A DNA stretch of 64,000 bases from CAMDTE01 sp964504345 (GCA_964504345.1 CAZDDX010000006.1:1-64000), one strand, 5' to 3'. Counted from the first letter of the stretch, positions 40,508-49,359 are shown. The notes: generated by a model from the sequence alone, not told the origin. Program-made: numbers and translations.

Positions 40508-42319
40508 ATGCTTCCGGATCTGCAAGGCATGAAATTGCCGGAGCTCAAGCAGCTCGGCGAAAATTTGGGTATTCCCAAAGCCAAATATTTAAGCAAGCCC
40601 CAACTCATTGAAGCCATTGGCGGATTGGGGGCGGCGTCCTCTTCCAACGCATCCAGCAATGCTGCTTCTGGTGATGCAGTAGCTGCTCCTAATCCTACGA
40701 AGGGAAAACGCGGTCGTCCCAGTAAATCAAGCGTTGCAGCGGAATTGCCGCTGGAGGTTTCCGTTTCATCCGTGCCGACCTATTCGGAAGACGCGTCGAT
40801 TAATGCGTTACCTAAGGCGGACGATGGTGCCACCGGAGAACGGACCGAACGAGTCATCAGGGAAGAGCGTTGGGAGCGTCGGGACCGACGTGATCGCCCC
40901 GCGCGAACGGAACGCGGAACCGATGAAGGCCCTGCAGAATACAACGGATCGCCCCGTGAGGAACGCGCTCCGCGCGAAGACCGCGGACCACGTGAAGATC
41001 GCGGCCCGAGAAACGACCGCGCCCCGCGCGAAGACCGCGGACCACGTGAAGAGCGTGGCCCACGCGAAGAGCGTGCGCCCCGCGAAGACCGCTGGGAACG
41101 TCGGGACCGCAACGATCGCGGACCGCGCGACGATCGCGGACCTCGGGAGGAACGCGCTCCGCGCGAAGACCGTGCGCCGCGTGAAGAACGCAAACGCTTT
41201 GAATTCGAGGCCAACATCCCCACCGAAGGTGTGTTTGAGCAAATGCCCGAAGGATTTGGTTTTCTGCGCTCGTCGGACTACAACTACCTGAACTCCCCGG
41301 ACGACGTTTACGTTACGTCGCAGCAAATCAAGCAGTACGGCCTGAAGACGGGCGACACCGTCCGCGGTGAAGTGCGCGCACCCCGCGAGGGAGACAAGTA
41401 CTTCCCGCTGATCAAAGTCCTGTTGATCAACGGCCGGGACCCAGACTTCATTCGGGACCGCGTAGCCTTTGAACACCTTACGCCTTTATTCCCCGAGGAA
41501 AAATTCAATTTAACCGGGCGTCGGAGCACCTTGAGCACCCGCGTGATCGACTTATTCTCCCCCATTGGCAAAGGGCAGCGCGGCTTAATTGTGGCGCAAC
41601 CGAAAACGGGTAAAACCACTTTGCTCAAGGAAGTGGCGAATGCCATCGCCGCCAACCACCCAGAAGCCTACATGATCATCCTCTTGGTGGACGAACGGCC
41701 GGAAGAAGTGACAGACATGGCCCGCTCGGTCAACGCGGAAGTGGTGGCCTCCACTTTTGACGAACCTGCGGAACGCCACGTTCGGGTGGCCAACATCGTC
41801 TTGGAAAAAGCCAAGCGTTTGGTGGAATGCGGGCACGACGTCATCATTCTTTTGGACTCTATAACGCGTTTGGCGCGGGCCTACAACACCGTGGTTCCTG
41901 CCTCCGGAAAGGTACTCTCCGGCGGTGTGGACGCGAATGCCTTGCACAAGCCCAAACGCTTTTTTGGCGCCGCGAGAAATATTGAAAACGGCGGATCGTT
42001 GACCATCTTGGCCACCGCCTTGATCGACACCGGCTCCAAAATGGACGAGGTTATTTTTGAAGAATTCAAGGGAACCGGCAACATGGAAATGCAGTTGGAC
42101 CGCAAGATTGCCAACCGCCGCATTTGGCCGGCCATTGACCTCATTGCGTCGGGCACCCGGAAGGAAGACATGCTGTTGTCCAAAGAGGTGCTGAGCCGGA
42201 TGTACATTCTGCGCCGCCACCTGTCGGACATGACGCCGGTTGAGGCCATGGAATTTTTGCACGATCAACTGAGCAAAACCCAAAGCAACGAAGAGTTTTT
42301 GGTCTCCATGAATCGTTGA
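40508..42319 (+). CDS. rho: transcription termination factor Rho with charged insertion
   Basis: 603 residues against about 420 in E. coli. The N-terminal Rho_N helix bundle (1-40) is followed by a low-complexity insertion (about 41-230) of Arg, Glu, Asp and Pro, including a hexapeptide array at 149-228. The RNA-binding domain (EGFGFLRSSDYNYLNSPDDV) and the helicase core follow: Walker A VAQPKTGKTTLL (near 362-373), VDERPEEVTDMAR (Q-loop side), VILLDSITRLARAYN (Walker B) and the ring-facing VLSGGVDANALHKPKRFFGA. Such insertions are known in Bacteroidota Rho and linked to RNA binding and condensate formation. A strong terminator follows. Confidence 0.95.
   Translation: MLPDLQGMKLPELKQLGENLGIPKAKYLSKPQLIEAIGGLGAASSSNASSNAASGDAVAAPNPTKGKRGRPSKSSVAAELPLEVSVSSVPTYSEDASINALPKADDGATGERTERVIREERWERRDRRDRPARTERGTDEGPAEYNGSPREERAPREDRGPREDRGPRNDRAPREDRGPREERGPREERAPREDRWERRDRNDRGPRDDRGPREERAPREDRAPREERKRFEFEANIPTEGVFEQMPEGFGFLRSSDYNYLNSPDDVYVTSQQIKQYGLKTGDTVRGEVRAPREGDKYFPLIKVLLINGRDPDFIRDRVAFEHLTPLFPEEKFNLTGRRSTLSTRVIDLFSPIGKGQRGLIVAQPKTGKTTLLKEVANAIAANHPEAYMIILLVDERPEEVTDMARSVNAEVVASTFDEPAERHVRVANIVLEKAKRLVECGHDVIILLDSITRLARAYNTVVPASGKVLSGGVDANALHKPKRFFGAARNIENGGSLTILATALIDTGSKMDEVIFEEFKGTGNMEMQLDRKIANRRIWPAIDLIASGTRKEDMLLSKEVLSRMYILRRHLSDMTPVEAMEFLHDQLSKTQSNEEFLVSMNR
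40952..41191 (+). repeat. in-frame hexapeptide-coding repeat within rho
   Basis: Imperfect 18-base units encode PRE(D/E)R preceded by A or G, about thirteen times with two interruptions (WERRDRNDR). Bases vary mostly at third positions, so selection acts on the charge pattern, not on the DNA. Confidence 0.85.
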
Positions 42320-42366
42320 CCCGACGGTTTCAACGAACGGCGCTTTCGGAAGAAATCGCTCACATT

Positions 42367-42400
42367 ACGCCGCTTTGCTCCGCAAAGCGGCGTATTTTTT
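42367..42400 (+). terminator. rho intrinsic terminator
   Basis: A 12-bp stem ACGCCGCTTTGC/GCAAAGCGGCGT with loop TCC, then A and six T. On the minus strand no T run follows, so it acts for rho only. Confidence 0.9.
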
Positions 42401-42411
42401 GGGCCCCAAAA

Positions 42412-43335
42412 CTACTTTTTCCGCATCCAGCGGTACGTCTTCCCCTCTTCCGCCAAAAGCGTTTGCCCAAAGACGGGCAATGCTTCCTGGAGCAGTACCC
42501 CGCGGTCCCGGTAGCGAATGGAGAAATGCCCCAGCAAGAGTTGCCCTACTCCTGCTTCAGCGGCAATTTTTGCCGCATCCGCGGCCGTTGAATGCAGGGT
42601 TTTTTGGGCCAAAACTCGATGCTCTTCCGCAAACGTGCTTTCGTGGTACAAGGCGTCAACCCCTTGGATCCATGCGGGCAATTCCGGCAAGTACGCAGTA
42701 TCGCTGGCGTAGGCATAAGACAGCGGACGTACCGGTTCCCGCGTCAATTCCGCATTGGGCACCACCACACCCTCCTCGTTCGTCCAATCACGTCCCAACT
42801 GCAAGGTTCGGTAATCGCACGTCGGCACGTTCCAAGCGGCGAGGGCGTCGGACCGCAAACCGCGCAAGCCCACCTGAGCCTCAATTTTGAACCCCGTGGT
42901 GGGCAGCGAGTGGCGGAGTGGGAAGGTGAAGATGGAGAGCTGCTCGTCCGAAAAAACCCGTCGTAAAGGCTCTGAATCCGTAGACACAAAGTGCAGTGGA
43001 TAGCAGGTCCACGTGCCGCTGGTTTTGAGTGTGGCACGCACCCACTCCTCCAGTGCGGGCGGGCCTACCAATACCAAGGGTTCTCTCCGGCCCAGCAAGT
43101 GGAAGGTGCTCAACAAACCCGGCAGGCCAAACACGTGATCGCCGTGCATGTGGCTGATGCACACCACCTGAATGCGCGTGAATTTGATCTTGTTCCGGCG
43201 CAGCTGCACTTGGGTTCCCTCCCCGCAATCGATCAACACCAATCGACCGTTGACCTCCACCACTTGGGCAGACGGATTGACGGTAGCCGCCGGTGTGGCC
43301 GCACCGCAGCCCAGGATGGTAACGGATAGTGACAT
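42412..43335 (-). CDS. rnz: ribonuclease Z
   Basis: 307 residues, metallo-beta-lactamase fold endonuclease that trims tRNA 3' trailers. Motifs are TILGCGAATP, IDCGEGTQVQLRR, SHMHGDHVFGLPGL (zinc site), YASDTAY, HESTF and LLLGHFSIRY. The one tRNA here encodes CCA, so RNase Z may act mainly on other tRNAs. The start MSLSVTILG at 43335 is the family start; a weak box GACCTTTA lies four bases upstream. Divergent from pyrR. Confidence 0.94.
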   Translation of the reverse strand: MSLSVTILGCGAATPAATVNPSAQVVEVNGRLVLIDCGEGTQVQLRRNKIKFTRIQVVCISHMHGDHVFGLPGLLSTFHLLGRREPLVLVGPPALEEWVRATLKTSGTWTCYPLHFVSTDSEPLRRVFSDEQLSIFTFPLRHSLPTTGFKIEAQVGLRGLRSDALAAWNVPTCDYRTLQLGRDWTNEEGVVVPNAELTREPVRPLSYAYASDTAYLPELPAWIQGVDALYHESTFAEEHRVLAQKTLHSTAADAAKIAAEAGVGQLLLGHFSIRYRDRGVLLQEALPVFGQTLLAEEGKTYRWMRKK

Positions 43336-43375
43336 GCGGTAAAGGTCGGAATTCGGCAGAGTCCCCGCAAAGCCG

Positions 43376-43383
43376 TATCTTTG
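43376..43383 (+). promoter_or_regulatory. -7 box of pyrR-pyrB operon
   Basis: TATCTTTG, perfect consensus, nine bases before ATG 43393. The leader is too short for the PyrR-binding attenuator known from Firmicutes. Confidence 0.68.
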
Positions 43384-43392
43384 ATTCTTGAA

Positions 43393-43944
43393 ATGACGCA
43401 GAAACGCTTGTTCGGCCCCGAAGAATTGGGAATCATCCTGCACCGACTGGCGTGCCAATTGCGAGAATCCCACAGCGATTTCTCCTCCACCGTATTGATT
43501 GGACTCCAGCCCCGCGGCATGGCTTTGGCCCGTGCCCTGAGCCAGATTTTGGCGCAAGACTACGGCCTGAAATCTGTAGCCACGGGCGCTTTAGACGCTA
43601 CTTTTTTTCGCGATGATTTCCGACGTCGAGAAGAGCCCATCCGCGCCAACCGAACGGAAATTGAACATTCCATTGAGGGCAAGCGCGTGGTCTTGATTGA
43701 CGACGTACTGTACACCGGCCGCACTTTGCGTGCGGCTCTGGACGCCCTCCATGCCTTTGGACGTCCGCAACGCACCGAACTGCTCGTGTTGATTGACCGT
43801 CGGTTCCGACGCGAATTGCCCATCCAACCGGACTACGTGGGCCGCCACGTGGATGCCCTGGACACGGAAAAAGTTCGTTTGGAATGGGCTGAAGACGGCA
43901 AACTGGAATCTGTTTTTTTGGTATCCGAAACCCCGGCCCCATGA
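43393..43944 (+). CDS. pyrR: PyrR: pyr regulator / uracil phosphoribosyltransferase
   Basis: 183 residues. PRPP-binding motif VVLIDDVLYTGRTLRAALDA, plus LIGLQPRGMALARAL and DATFFRDDFRRR. In Firmicutes PyrR binds pyr mRNA; the leader here is too short for that known mechanism, so it may act only as UPRTase or bind elsewhere. The start ATG 43393 is chosen over an upstream TTG. ATGA overlap with pyrB. Confidence 0.92.
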   Translation: MTQKRLFGPEELGIILHRLACQLRESHSDFSSTVLIGLQPRGMALARALSQILAQDYGLKSVATGALDATFFRDDFRRREEPIRANRTEIEHSIEGKRVVLIDDVLYTGRTLRAALDALHAFGRPQRTELLVLIDRRFRRELPIQPDYVGRHVDALDTEKVRLEWAEDGKLESVFLVSETPAP

Positions 43945-44888
43945 GTACCCTCAGCGTTCCCCATTTGTTGGGCATCAAAGACCTCACCTCGGAGGATTTG
44001 GACCTCATTTTCAAAACGGCGGAGCAGTTCAAAGAGGTGATCAACCGCCCCATCAAAAAAGTACCCTCGCTGCGGGACATTACCGTAGCCAACCTGTTTT
44101 TTGAAAATTCTACCCGCACGCGCCTATCCTTTGAGCTGGCCGAGAAACGGTTATCTGCAGACGTCGTCAACTTCTCTGCAGCACAATCCAGCGTTAAAAA
44201 AGGGGAAACTTTGGTGGACACCGTCAACAACATTTTGGCCATGAAGGTGGACCTGGTGGTGTTGCGACACAGTGCGCCGGGTGCCGCTTATTTTTTGAGC
44301 CAGCACGTGGACGCGAGCATCGTGAATGCCGGTGATGGCGCGCACGAACACCCCACCCAGGCGCTGTTGGATGCCTTTTCCATGCGGGAAGCCTTGGGAC
44401 GAACGGACCTGAAGGGCGTCAAAGTGGCCATTGTGGGCGACATCCTACATAGCCGCGTGGCCTTGAGCAACATTTTTTGCTTGCAGAAATTGGGCGCAGA
44501 AGTGCTGGTTTGCGGGCCGAATACCCTAATTCCCAAACACCTGCACGAACTTGGCGTAAACGTGGAGTCGAACCTGAATACCGCATTGGAGTGGGCCGAC
44601 GTAGCCAACATGCTCCGCGTGCAGCACGAGCGCATGGACCTCCCCTACTTCCCCAGTTTGCCGGAGTACATTGCGCAATACGGGGTGGACCGAAAGCGCC
44701 TGGAGCAATTGTCCCGGATCCCCGTCATCATGCACCCCGGCCCCATCAACCGCGGCGTGGAACTGTCCTCAGATGTTGCAGATTCCGAACATTCCATTAT
44801 CTTGCAGCAGGTTGAGAACGGCGTAGCCATCCGAATGGCGGTACTGTACCTCTTGGCCGCACAACGAACACCGCATTATACCTCCTGA
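43941..44888 (+). CDS. pyrB: aspartate carbamoyltransferase catalytic subunit
   Basis: 315 residues. FENSTRTRLSFELAEKRL (carbamoyl phosphate site), HPTQALLDAFSMRE, and HPGPINRGVELSSDV near the end. Makes carbamoyl aspartate in pyrimidine synthesis. No pyrI regulatory chain is adjacent. Coupled to pyrR by an ATGA overlap and to the next gene by TGATG. Confidence 0.96.
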   Translation: MSTLSVPHLLGIKDLTSEDLDLIFKTAEQFKEVINRPIKKVPSLRDITVANLFFENSTRTRLSFELAEKRLSADVVNFSAAQSSVKKGETLVDTVNNILAMKVDLVVLRHSAPGAAYFLSQHVDASIVNAGDGAHEHPTQALLDAFSMREALGRTDLKGVKVAIVGDILHSRVALSNIFCLQKLGAEVLVCGPNTLIPKHLHELGVNVESNLNTALEWADVANMLRVQHERMDLPYFPSLPEYIAQYGVDRKRLEQLSRIPVIMHPGPINRGVELSSDVADSEHSIILQQVENGVAIRMAVLYLLAAQRTPHYTS

Positions 44889-45226
44889 TGTCTTACAAAA
44901 TCGAATCGAAAGATCGGTTTCTCCACGTGAAATACCTGGGCGATCTGTTCGACGCAGCCGCGCTTAAAGAATTGGGCACGCTTTTGGATGGTAAACCGCA
45001 GGCACACGTGGTGGTGAATCTTCTTTCTGTGGAAGAATTCGACAGCACCGAGCCGTTGCAAGACTTTCAAGCCGACCGAATGGAACAGAACCTCACCTGC
45101 GTCTTGGTGGTGCGTGAGGCCATGCTTTATTTGTTCGACGAAGAAGCTCCGGTGGTACCCACGTACCAAGAAGGTGTGGATTTCTTCGAGATGGAAGACC
45201 TGCAACGAACGTTGTTAGAAGAATAA
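44888..45226 (+). CDS. small STAS-like protein of unknown function
   Basis: 112 residues, acidic, no signal peptide. Alternating beta and alpha segments (FLHVKYLGDL, AHVVVNLLSVEEF, LTCVLVVREAMLYLF) suggest a STAS-like or related small fold. I recall comparable short frames between pyrB and rnz in Flavobacteria. Function unknown. The start shares a base with the pyrB stop. Confidence 0.68.
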   Translation: MSYKIESKDRFLHVKYLGDLFDAAALKELGTLLDGKPQAHVVVNLLSVEEFDSTEPLQDFQADRMEQNLTCVLVVREAMLYLFDEEAPVVPTYQEGVDFFEMEDLQRTLLEE

Positions 45227-45229
45227 GCA

Positions 45230-45781
45230 ATGAAAAAATGGACGGTTGCGGCTTTGCTGGTGTGCACGGCCGCTATGCCTGCATGGGCTCAAGCAATTAA
45301 AAAACATGCCTTTGGCGTTCAATTGGGGGCCTACGATTTCACCACCGACTTGTCCGGCTGGGGGATCGGCAACGGCATCGGCTATACGTACCAACTGAAT
45401 CCACACATCGGGACTTCTGTTTTCGTGCAGAACGCCTACGGCGAGCGCAACGGCGACAGCATCATCCCTTCGGATTACGACAGCCGGGTTGCCGGGGGTT
45501 GGACGCTCAACGGTTCCCTGTACGGGCAGCAAAGCCCCTTTGATCTCACGTTCCAAGCGGGCTTGCTCTACGGTCGCACCGTTCGCATGCAGTACAATAG
45601 AGAGTGCCCCACTCCTCCCTACTCCGTGTATTCCTCCCATGGTCTTGGACTGGTACTCGGTGCCGGTGGGGTCTATCGCTTTGGCGATTGGGGACTGGGA
45701 ATCCAAAACCAGACTACGGTGGACTGGAAAACCCAAGACGTGCGCGCGGGTTGGTACCTGCACGTGGAGCATCGATTTTAA
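45230..45781 (+). CDS. outer-membrane beta-barrel protein
   Basis: 183 residues. Signal peptide MKKWTVAALLVCTAAMPAWA, then about eight amphipathic beta strands with Tyr/Gly-rich turns (FGVQLGAYDFTTDLSGWG, GNGIGYTYQLN, GLGLVLGAGGVYRFGDWGLG) and a C-terminal Phe. OmpW/OmpA-like small barrel; ligand unknown. Three bases after the previous stop. Confidence 0.75.
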   Translation: MKKWTVAALLVCTAAMPAWAQAIKKHAFGVQLGAYDFTTDLSGWGIGNGIGYTYQLNPHIGTSVFVQNAYGERNGDSIIPSDYDSRVAGGWTLNGSLYGQQSPFDLTFQAGLLYGRTVRMQYNRECPTPPYSVYSSHGLGLVLGAGGVYRFGDWGLGIQNQTTVDWKTQDVRAGWYLHVEHRF

Positions 45782-45832
45782 CTCCCGATAAACAGGGTGT
45801 TCAAGGGTCCGGCCTGACGAGCGATTGGCTCG

Positions 45833-47200
45833 TTAAGCCCAAACGCGCGTCCATTCGGACACGTCGTTGCCGTCAAAATTTCCCGACGACATCAAGGCTA
45901 CCACGGTAGGTACGCCGTCCTTTCCCACGGCGTGATCTAGCGCCGTGCGAACATCCATGCTGTTGGTGTATACTTCCGGCGACGGAGAACCAAACGCGGC
46001 TCCCACTTGCTCGGCGTTCAGTTCGGGCAACTTTTTGTGGGCTACAGCCTGCGGATTAAAGTACACCAAAGGGACGTCCGCACCGTCCAACGAACCGGCG
46101 TACAGCGGCAGAAAATTGGGATTCAAACTGCTAAACGTGTGCAGCTCTAAGCACGCCACCACACGACGGTTGGGAAATTGCTCTCGGAGCGCGGCAACGG
46201 TTGCTTTTACCTTACTTGGGGCGTGTGCAAAATCTTTGAACGCCAGAACGCGTGCGTTGCCGGTGGGTAGGGTTTCCAAACGCTTGGATGCGCCTTTGAA
46301 GGTGGTGATGGCCTCGTAAAACGTTTCGTCGTCCACGCCCATTTCTTGGGCCAGCCACCGTGCGGCTTCCACGTTACTGGCGTTGTGGGCCCCAAAAACT
46401 TGGAGCGGAACGTCGCCAAGCGGTGTTTCAAGAACCGTCCGTTCGTTTTCCACTCGGTAGACCGGGGTTCGGTAAGGTATTTTTTTCAATGGTGAGGAGT
46501 CCGACTCCACCACCTCAACCACCACGGGGTCGTCTGCGTTGTAGATCACGGCGCCGCCTGGCTCCATAGTTCGCAGAAATTGTCGGAACTGCTCCACATA
46601 CACCTCCAAAGTAGGGAACACGTTGATGTGGTCCCATGCAATACCGGTGATGAGCGCAATGTTGGCGCGGTACAAATGAAACTTGGGAAGGGGCTCCAAC
46701 GCTGAACTGAGGTACTCATCGCCTTCCAAAACCATAAACTCAGCCTCGGAGGAAAGGCGCACCATGGTACTGTACCCTTCCAGAAGGGCACCCACCATAA
46801 AATCTTCGCGCCGGCCCGCTCCTTTCAGGGCGTGCAAGAGCATGGACGTTACCGTGGTTTTGCCGTGGCTTCCGGCTACTACCACCCGTGTTTTGTCTTT
46901 GGAAGCCTCGTACAAAAAGGCCGGATAGGAATGAATGGGAAGTCCCAAGGCTTGGGCGGCCAACAGTTCCGGATTGTCTCCGCGGGCGTGCATGCCCAAG
47001 ACCACCGCGTCCAAATCAGATGTGATCCGAGTTGGGTCCCAACCTAAGGTAGCCGGCAGCAATCCGGCGGCCTTCAGGCGACTGGCGGAAGGTTCGAAAA
47101 TTTCGTCGTCCGAACCCGTAACGCGATCCCCGCGTTCGTGCAAGGCGAGGGCCAAATTGTGCATGGCGCTGCCCCCAATGGCAATGAAGTGTACGCGCAC
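45833..47200 (-). CDS. mpl: Mpl: UDP-MurNAc:L-Ala-gamma-D-Glu-meso-DAP ligase
   Basis: 455 residues, Mur ligase family. N-terminal FIAIGGSAMHNLALALHERG, ATP loop VVVAGSHGKTTVTSML, LEGDEYLSSALE and FKDFAHAPSKVKAT. Mpl reattaches recovered tripeptide to UDP-MurNAc in peptidoglycan recycling. Three bases after the MbnP-like gene, last of the unit NUDIX-acyltransferase-MbnP-mpl on this strand. Confidence 0.92.
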   Translation of the reverse strand: MRVHFIAIGGSAMHNLALALHERGDRVTGSDDEIFEPSASRLKAAGLLPATLGWDPTRITSDLDAVVLGMHARGDNPELLAAQALGLPIHSYPAFLYEASKDKTRVVVAGSHGKTTVTSMLLHALKGAGRREDFMVGALLEGYSTMVRLSSEAEFMVLEGDEYLSSALEPLPKFHLYRANIALITGIAWDHINVFPTLEVYVEQFRQFLRTMEPGGAVIYNADDPVVVEVVESDSSPLKKIPYRTPVYRVENERTVLETPLGDVPLQVFGAHNASNVEAARWLAQEMGVDDETFYEAITTFKGASKRLETLPTGNARVLAFKDFAHAPSKVKATVAALREQFPNRRVVACLELHTFSSLNPNFLPLYAGSLDGADVPLVYFNPQAVAHKKLPELNAEQVGAAFGSPSPEVYTNSMDVRTALDHAVGKDGVPTVVALMSSGNFDGNDVSEWTRVWA

Positions 47201-47202
47201 GG

Positions 47203-47955
47203 TTAAATCTGAATAACGAAGGCGGGTACTAAATTCTGCTTGATTTTAACCGCTTCGGCAAAATCACCCGGCTTGGTGGGATCCGATTCAATTACAGGCG
47301 TTTGCCAAGGGTCAATTCCTTGCAATAGACGATCAATGTTCAGAACGACGTTGATGTTGCAGGTGCGGTTTCCACCGATGGAAAAGCCCATCTTGCGCTC
47401 AAATTTGGTATTCAAGGCAGGGGTAGCCACCACCAAAGTGAAAGGTTTGGTGGGCGCCAAGGTATCTCCCGTTTTCCGCATGACCCCAGTGAAGTACATG
47501 TGGTTGTAGCCTTTGCCGGCACCGCGGTAGAGCACGCCGTCGCGCAATGGGTGATCCTCAGGAAACTGCCCCGGTGCGATTTTAGCGTTGTTGGTGTCTA
47601 CACCCAAGGTGAAAAAGTGGGTGCCGTTGTAGGCGCCTGCCGGCATTTTCGCCAAGTAGGCTTCGTTCGTACCAAAAGCGTGCATCGTTACGGTCGTATC
47701 TGCGTGCAGAGTGTCCCCGGAGGTACTTACGAAGGTGTAGCCGGAATACAAAAAGCGTATGTCGGTAAACTTAACTTCCGCCTGGCCGATCGTGTACAGC
47801 GAATCAGACGAAAGGAGCTCATTCTCAAAATAGGAGAAAACCTTCAACACAATATTGCGGTCTTCCATCTTTTCGTTTGGATCCACGATGGTGTCCACAC
47901 AGCCCGCGGACAGTACCGCTGCTGTAACTAAGGTCAGTAAGGAACGTAATTTCAT
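47203..47955 (-). CDS. MbnP-like lipoprotein
   Basis: 250 residues. Lipobox LSAGC near residue 19. Segments GQAEVKFTDIRFLYSGY, HFFTLGVDTNN, GKGYNHMYFTGVMR and NRTCNINVVLNIDRLLQG resemble the MbnP family, copper-linked periplasmic proteins often paired with MbnH haem proteins. No MbnH-like gene lies nearby. Function inferred weakly. ATGA overlap with the acyltransferase stop. Confidence 0.62.
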   Translation of the reverse strand: MKLRSLLTLVTAAVLSAGCVDTIVDPNEKMEDRNIVLKVFSYFENELLSSDSLYTIGQAEVKFTDIRFLYSGYTFVSTSGDTLHADTTVTMHAFGTNEAYLAKMPAGAYNGTHFFTLGVDTNNAKIAPGQFPEDHPLRDGVLYRGAGKGYNHMYFTGVMRKTGDTLAPTKPFTLVVATPALNTKFERKMGFSIGGNRTCNINVVLNIDRLLQGIDPWQTPVIESDPTKPGDFAEAVKIKQNLVPAFVIQI

Positions 47956-48707
47956 TCGGCAATTTGGTTTTTGGGACGGTACGCTGGGCTTTGTTCGATG
48001 GCATCCATGATGCGGTCCAACAGGGTCTGAACGTCTTCGTCCGGATGGAGTTCCAACGGCTTTTTGAACGTTAAAGATAACGTGGTATTTCGTTTTTTCA
48101 GGTACAACCCTTTCTTGTCAAATGCTCGGCGAAAACCGTCGAGCACCACCGGGACCACAATGGGTTGCGTGTCTTTGATGATGTGCGCCGTGCCGCGCCG
48201 CCCGGGGGCAAACGGTTTGGTGGTTCCTTGAGGAAAAGTGATGACCCAGCCGTACTGGATGGCCTTGCGGATGTTCTCAATGTCCCGGGGATCCACGCCG
48301 CGGTCCACGGTTTTACCGGCCGCCCGCCACGTACGTTTGATACTGATGGAGCCCGCCAGTGCCAACAAACGCGGCAAAAGTCCGGCTTTCATGGTTTCCT
48401 TGGCCGCCACGAAAAAAAGATTGGTTTTTGGAAAACACATCCGCCACCAAGCGTGTGTTTTTCCGGGCATTCCCCAATACACATGGTTAAAAACCAGGAA
48501 TAGGGCACTTGCGTCCATGAAGTAAGTCTGGTGGTTGCAGACGAACAACACGTTGCGGTCCGGCAATCCCGCCAAATGTTCTACGCCGTGTACTTCTGTT
48601 TTGTTGACCTTGTTGAGGCGGTACCAAACGACCATTCCGAAGGTGAAAATCACCAATCGCTTCAGGAACAACGGGGTGCCAAAGGGGTCGCGTTTGAGTA
48701 GTTTCAA
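47952..48707 (-). CDS. 1-acyl-sn-glycerol-3-phosphate acyltransferase-like, TTG start
   Basis: 251 residues. An N-terminal hydrophobic helix, then NHQTYFMDASALF (His and Asp spaced by five residues, as I recall for Bacteroidota relatives, where PlsC has four), FPQGTTKPFAPGRRGTAH in place of FPEGTR, and VPVVLDGF. Acylates lysophosphatidate or a related lipid. No ATG fits: the start is TTG 48707, overlapping the NUDIX stop as TTGA. Confidence 0.85.
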   Translation of the reverse strand: MKLLKRDPFGTPLFLKRLVIFTFGMVVWYRLNKVNKTEVHGVEHLAGLPDRNVLFVCNHQTYFMDASALFLVFNHVYWGMPGKTHAWWRMCFPKTNLFFVAAKETMKAGLLPRLLALAGSISIKRTWRAAGKTVDRGVDPRDIENIRKAIQYGWVITFPQGTTKPFAPGRRGTAHIIKDTQPIVVPVVLDGFRRAFDKKGLYLKKRNTTLSLTFKKPLELHPDEDVQTLLDRIMDAIEQSPAYRPKNQIAE

Positions 48708-49348
48708 TCGAATTCGTTTGGGAATGCGAAGGTACGTAATTCCCGCAGAGCAAGGACCTCCGCCAGAATCATGGCCGAGGCGCCCCAGATGGGTTGTGGC
48801 CCACCGCCCCAAGCCGGCACAACTCCAGCACGAGGCAAGTCCACCAGTTCTTTGCGAAATCCCTGCAGCGGCAAAACATGAACACTCGCCACTTCCGACG
48901 CGTCCGGCTGCCAGGCCCAAGGAGCGGACAACGCTGCCAAAATCGGCTGTACAAAGTAACCGGAGGGCGGGATGTACAGCGGGGTCAACGGTCCCAGCAC
49001 AACAGGTTCCGCAGGCGGAACCCCGAGTTCTTCGTGCGTTTCACGCAGTGCAGCAGCCACCCAGTCCGCATCCTGTGCCTCCAAACCACCCCCCGGAAAG
49101 GCCATTTGCCCGGAATGCACTCCGTCGTACGCGGGTCGTTCAATCAACACCGTGTGCAGCTGGTTGTTTTGGGGAAACAGCAAGACCAAAACGGCGGCGT
49201 GTTTGCTTGCATGCTCCGGTTGCGGTACGGCCGTCATTTGCGGGGCGCGTAACGGGGGCGCCAACGCCTTTTGCGCATGAATACCAGGGAGGTCAACGGA
49301 TTGAGGCCAACGTTTGGCCCAGTTGTGTGCATATTCCCACCAAATCAT
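48704..49348 (-). CDS. NUDIX hydrolase (CoA pyrophosphatase-like)
   Basis: 214 residues. Contains GQMAFPGGGLEAQDADW and the NUDIX core AALRETHEELGV, the arrangement of the NudL-type CoA/NAD pyrophosphatases, in which one canonical Glu is displaced. Also PPSGYFVQPILA. Probably cleaves CoA or a nucleoside diphosphate derivative. ATG 49348 is three bases after a GAAATTTG box. The frame continues upstream without a domain. Confidence 0.87.
   Translation of the reverse strand: MIWWEYAHNWAKRWPQSVDLPGIHAQKALAPPLRAPQMTAVPQPEHASKHAAVLVLLFPQNNQLHTVLIERPAYDGVHSGQMAFPGGGLEAQDADWVAAALRETHEELGVPPAEPVVLGPLTPLYIPPSGYFVQPILAALSAPWAWQPDASEVASVHVLPLQGFRKELVDLPRAGVVPAWGGGPQPIWGASAMILAEVLALRELRTFAFPNEFD
48727..48734 (-). 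promoter_or_regulatory. possible internal -7 box before the acyltransferase gene
   Basis: TACCTTCG on the minus strand, 19 bases before TTG 48707, within the last codons of the NUDIX gene. One mismatch to consensus. Confidence 0.35.
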
Positions 49349-49351
49349 GCC

Positions 49352-49359
49352 CAAATTTC
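49352..49359 (-). promoter_or_regulatory. -7-like box of NUDIX gene
   Basis: GAAATTTG (one mismatch to TAnnTTTG), then GGC and ATG 49348. Confidence 0.4.

Noticed and set aside
40952..41191. CRISPR-like array in the rho repeats
   Set aside because: The units are 18-base codon repeats in frame with rho, with no spacers.
40808..41476. Long minus-strand frames inside rho
   Set aside because: They arise from the Arg/Glu codon repeat of rho and show only low-complexity composition.
45818..45834. Hairpin ACGAGC/GCTCGT between the barrel protein gene and mpl as a terminator
   Set aside because: Six base pairs and no T run on either strand.
47080..47110. GGTTCGAA in the mpl gene as a tRNA T arm
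   Set aside because: No acceptor stem or anticodon arm can be built around it; it lies in conserved mpl coding sequence.
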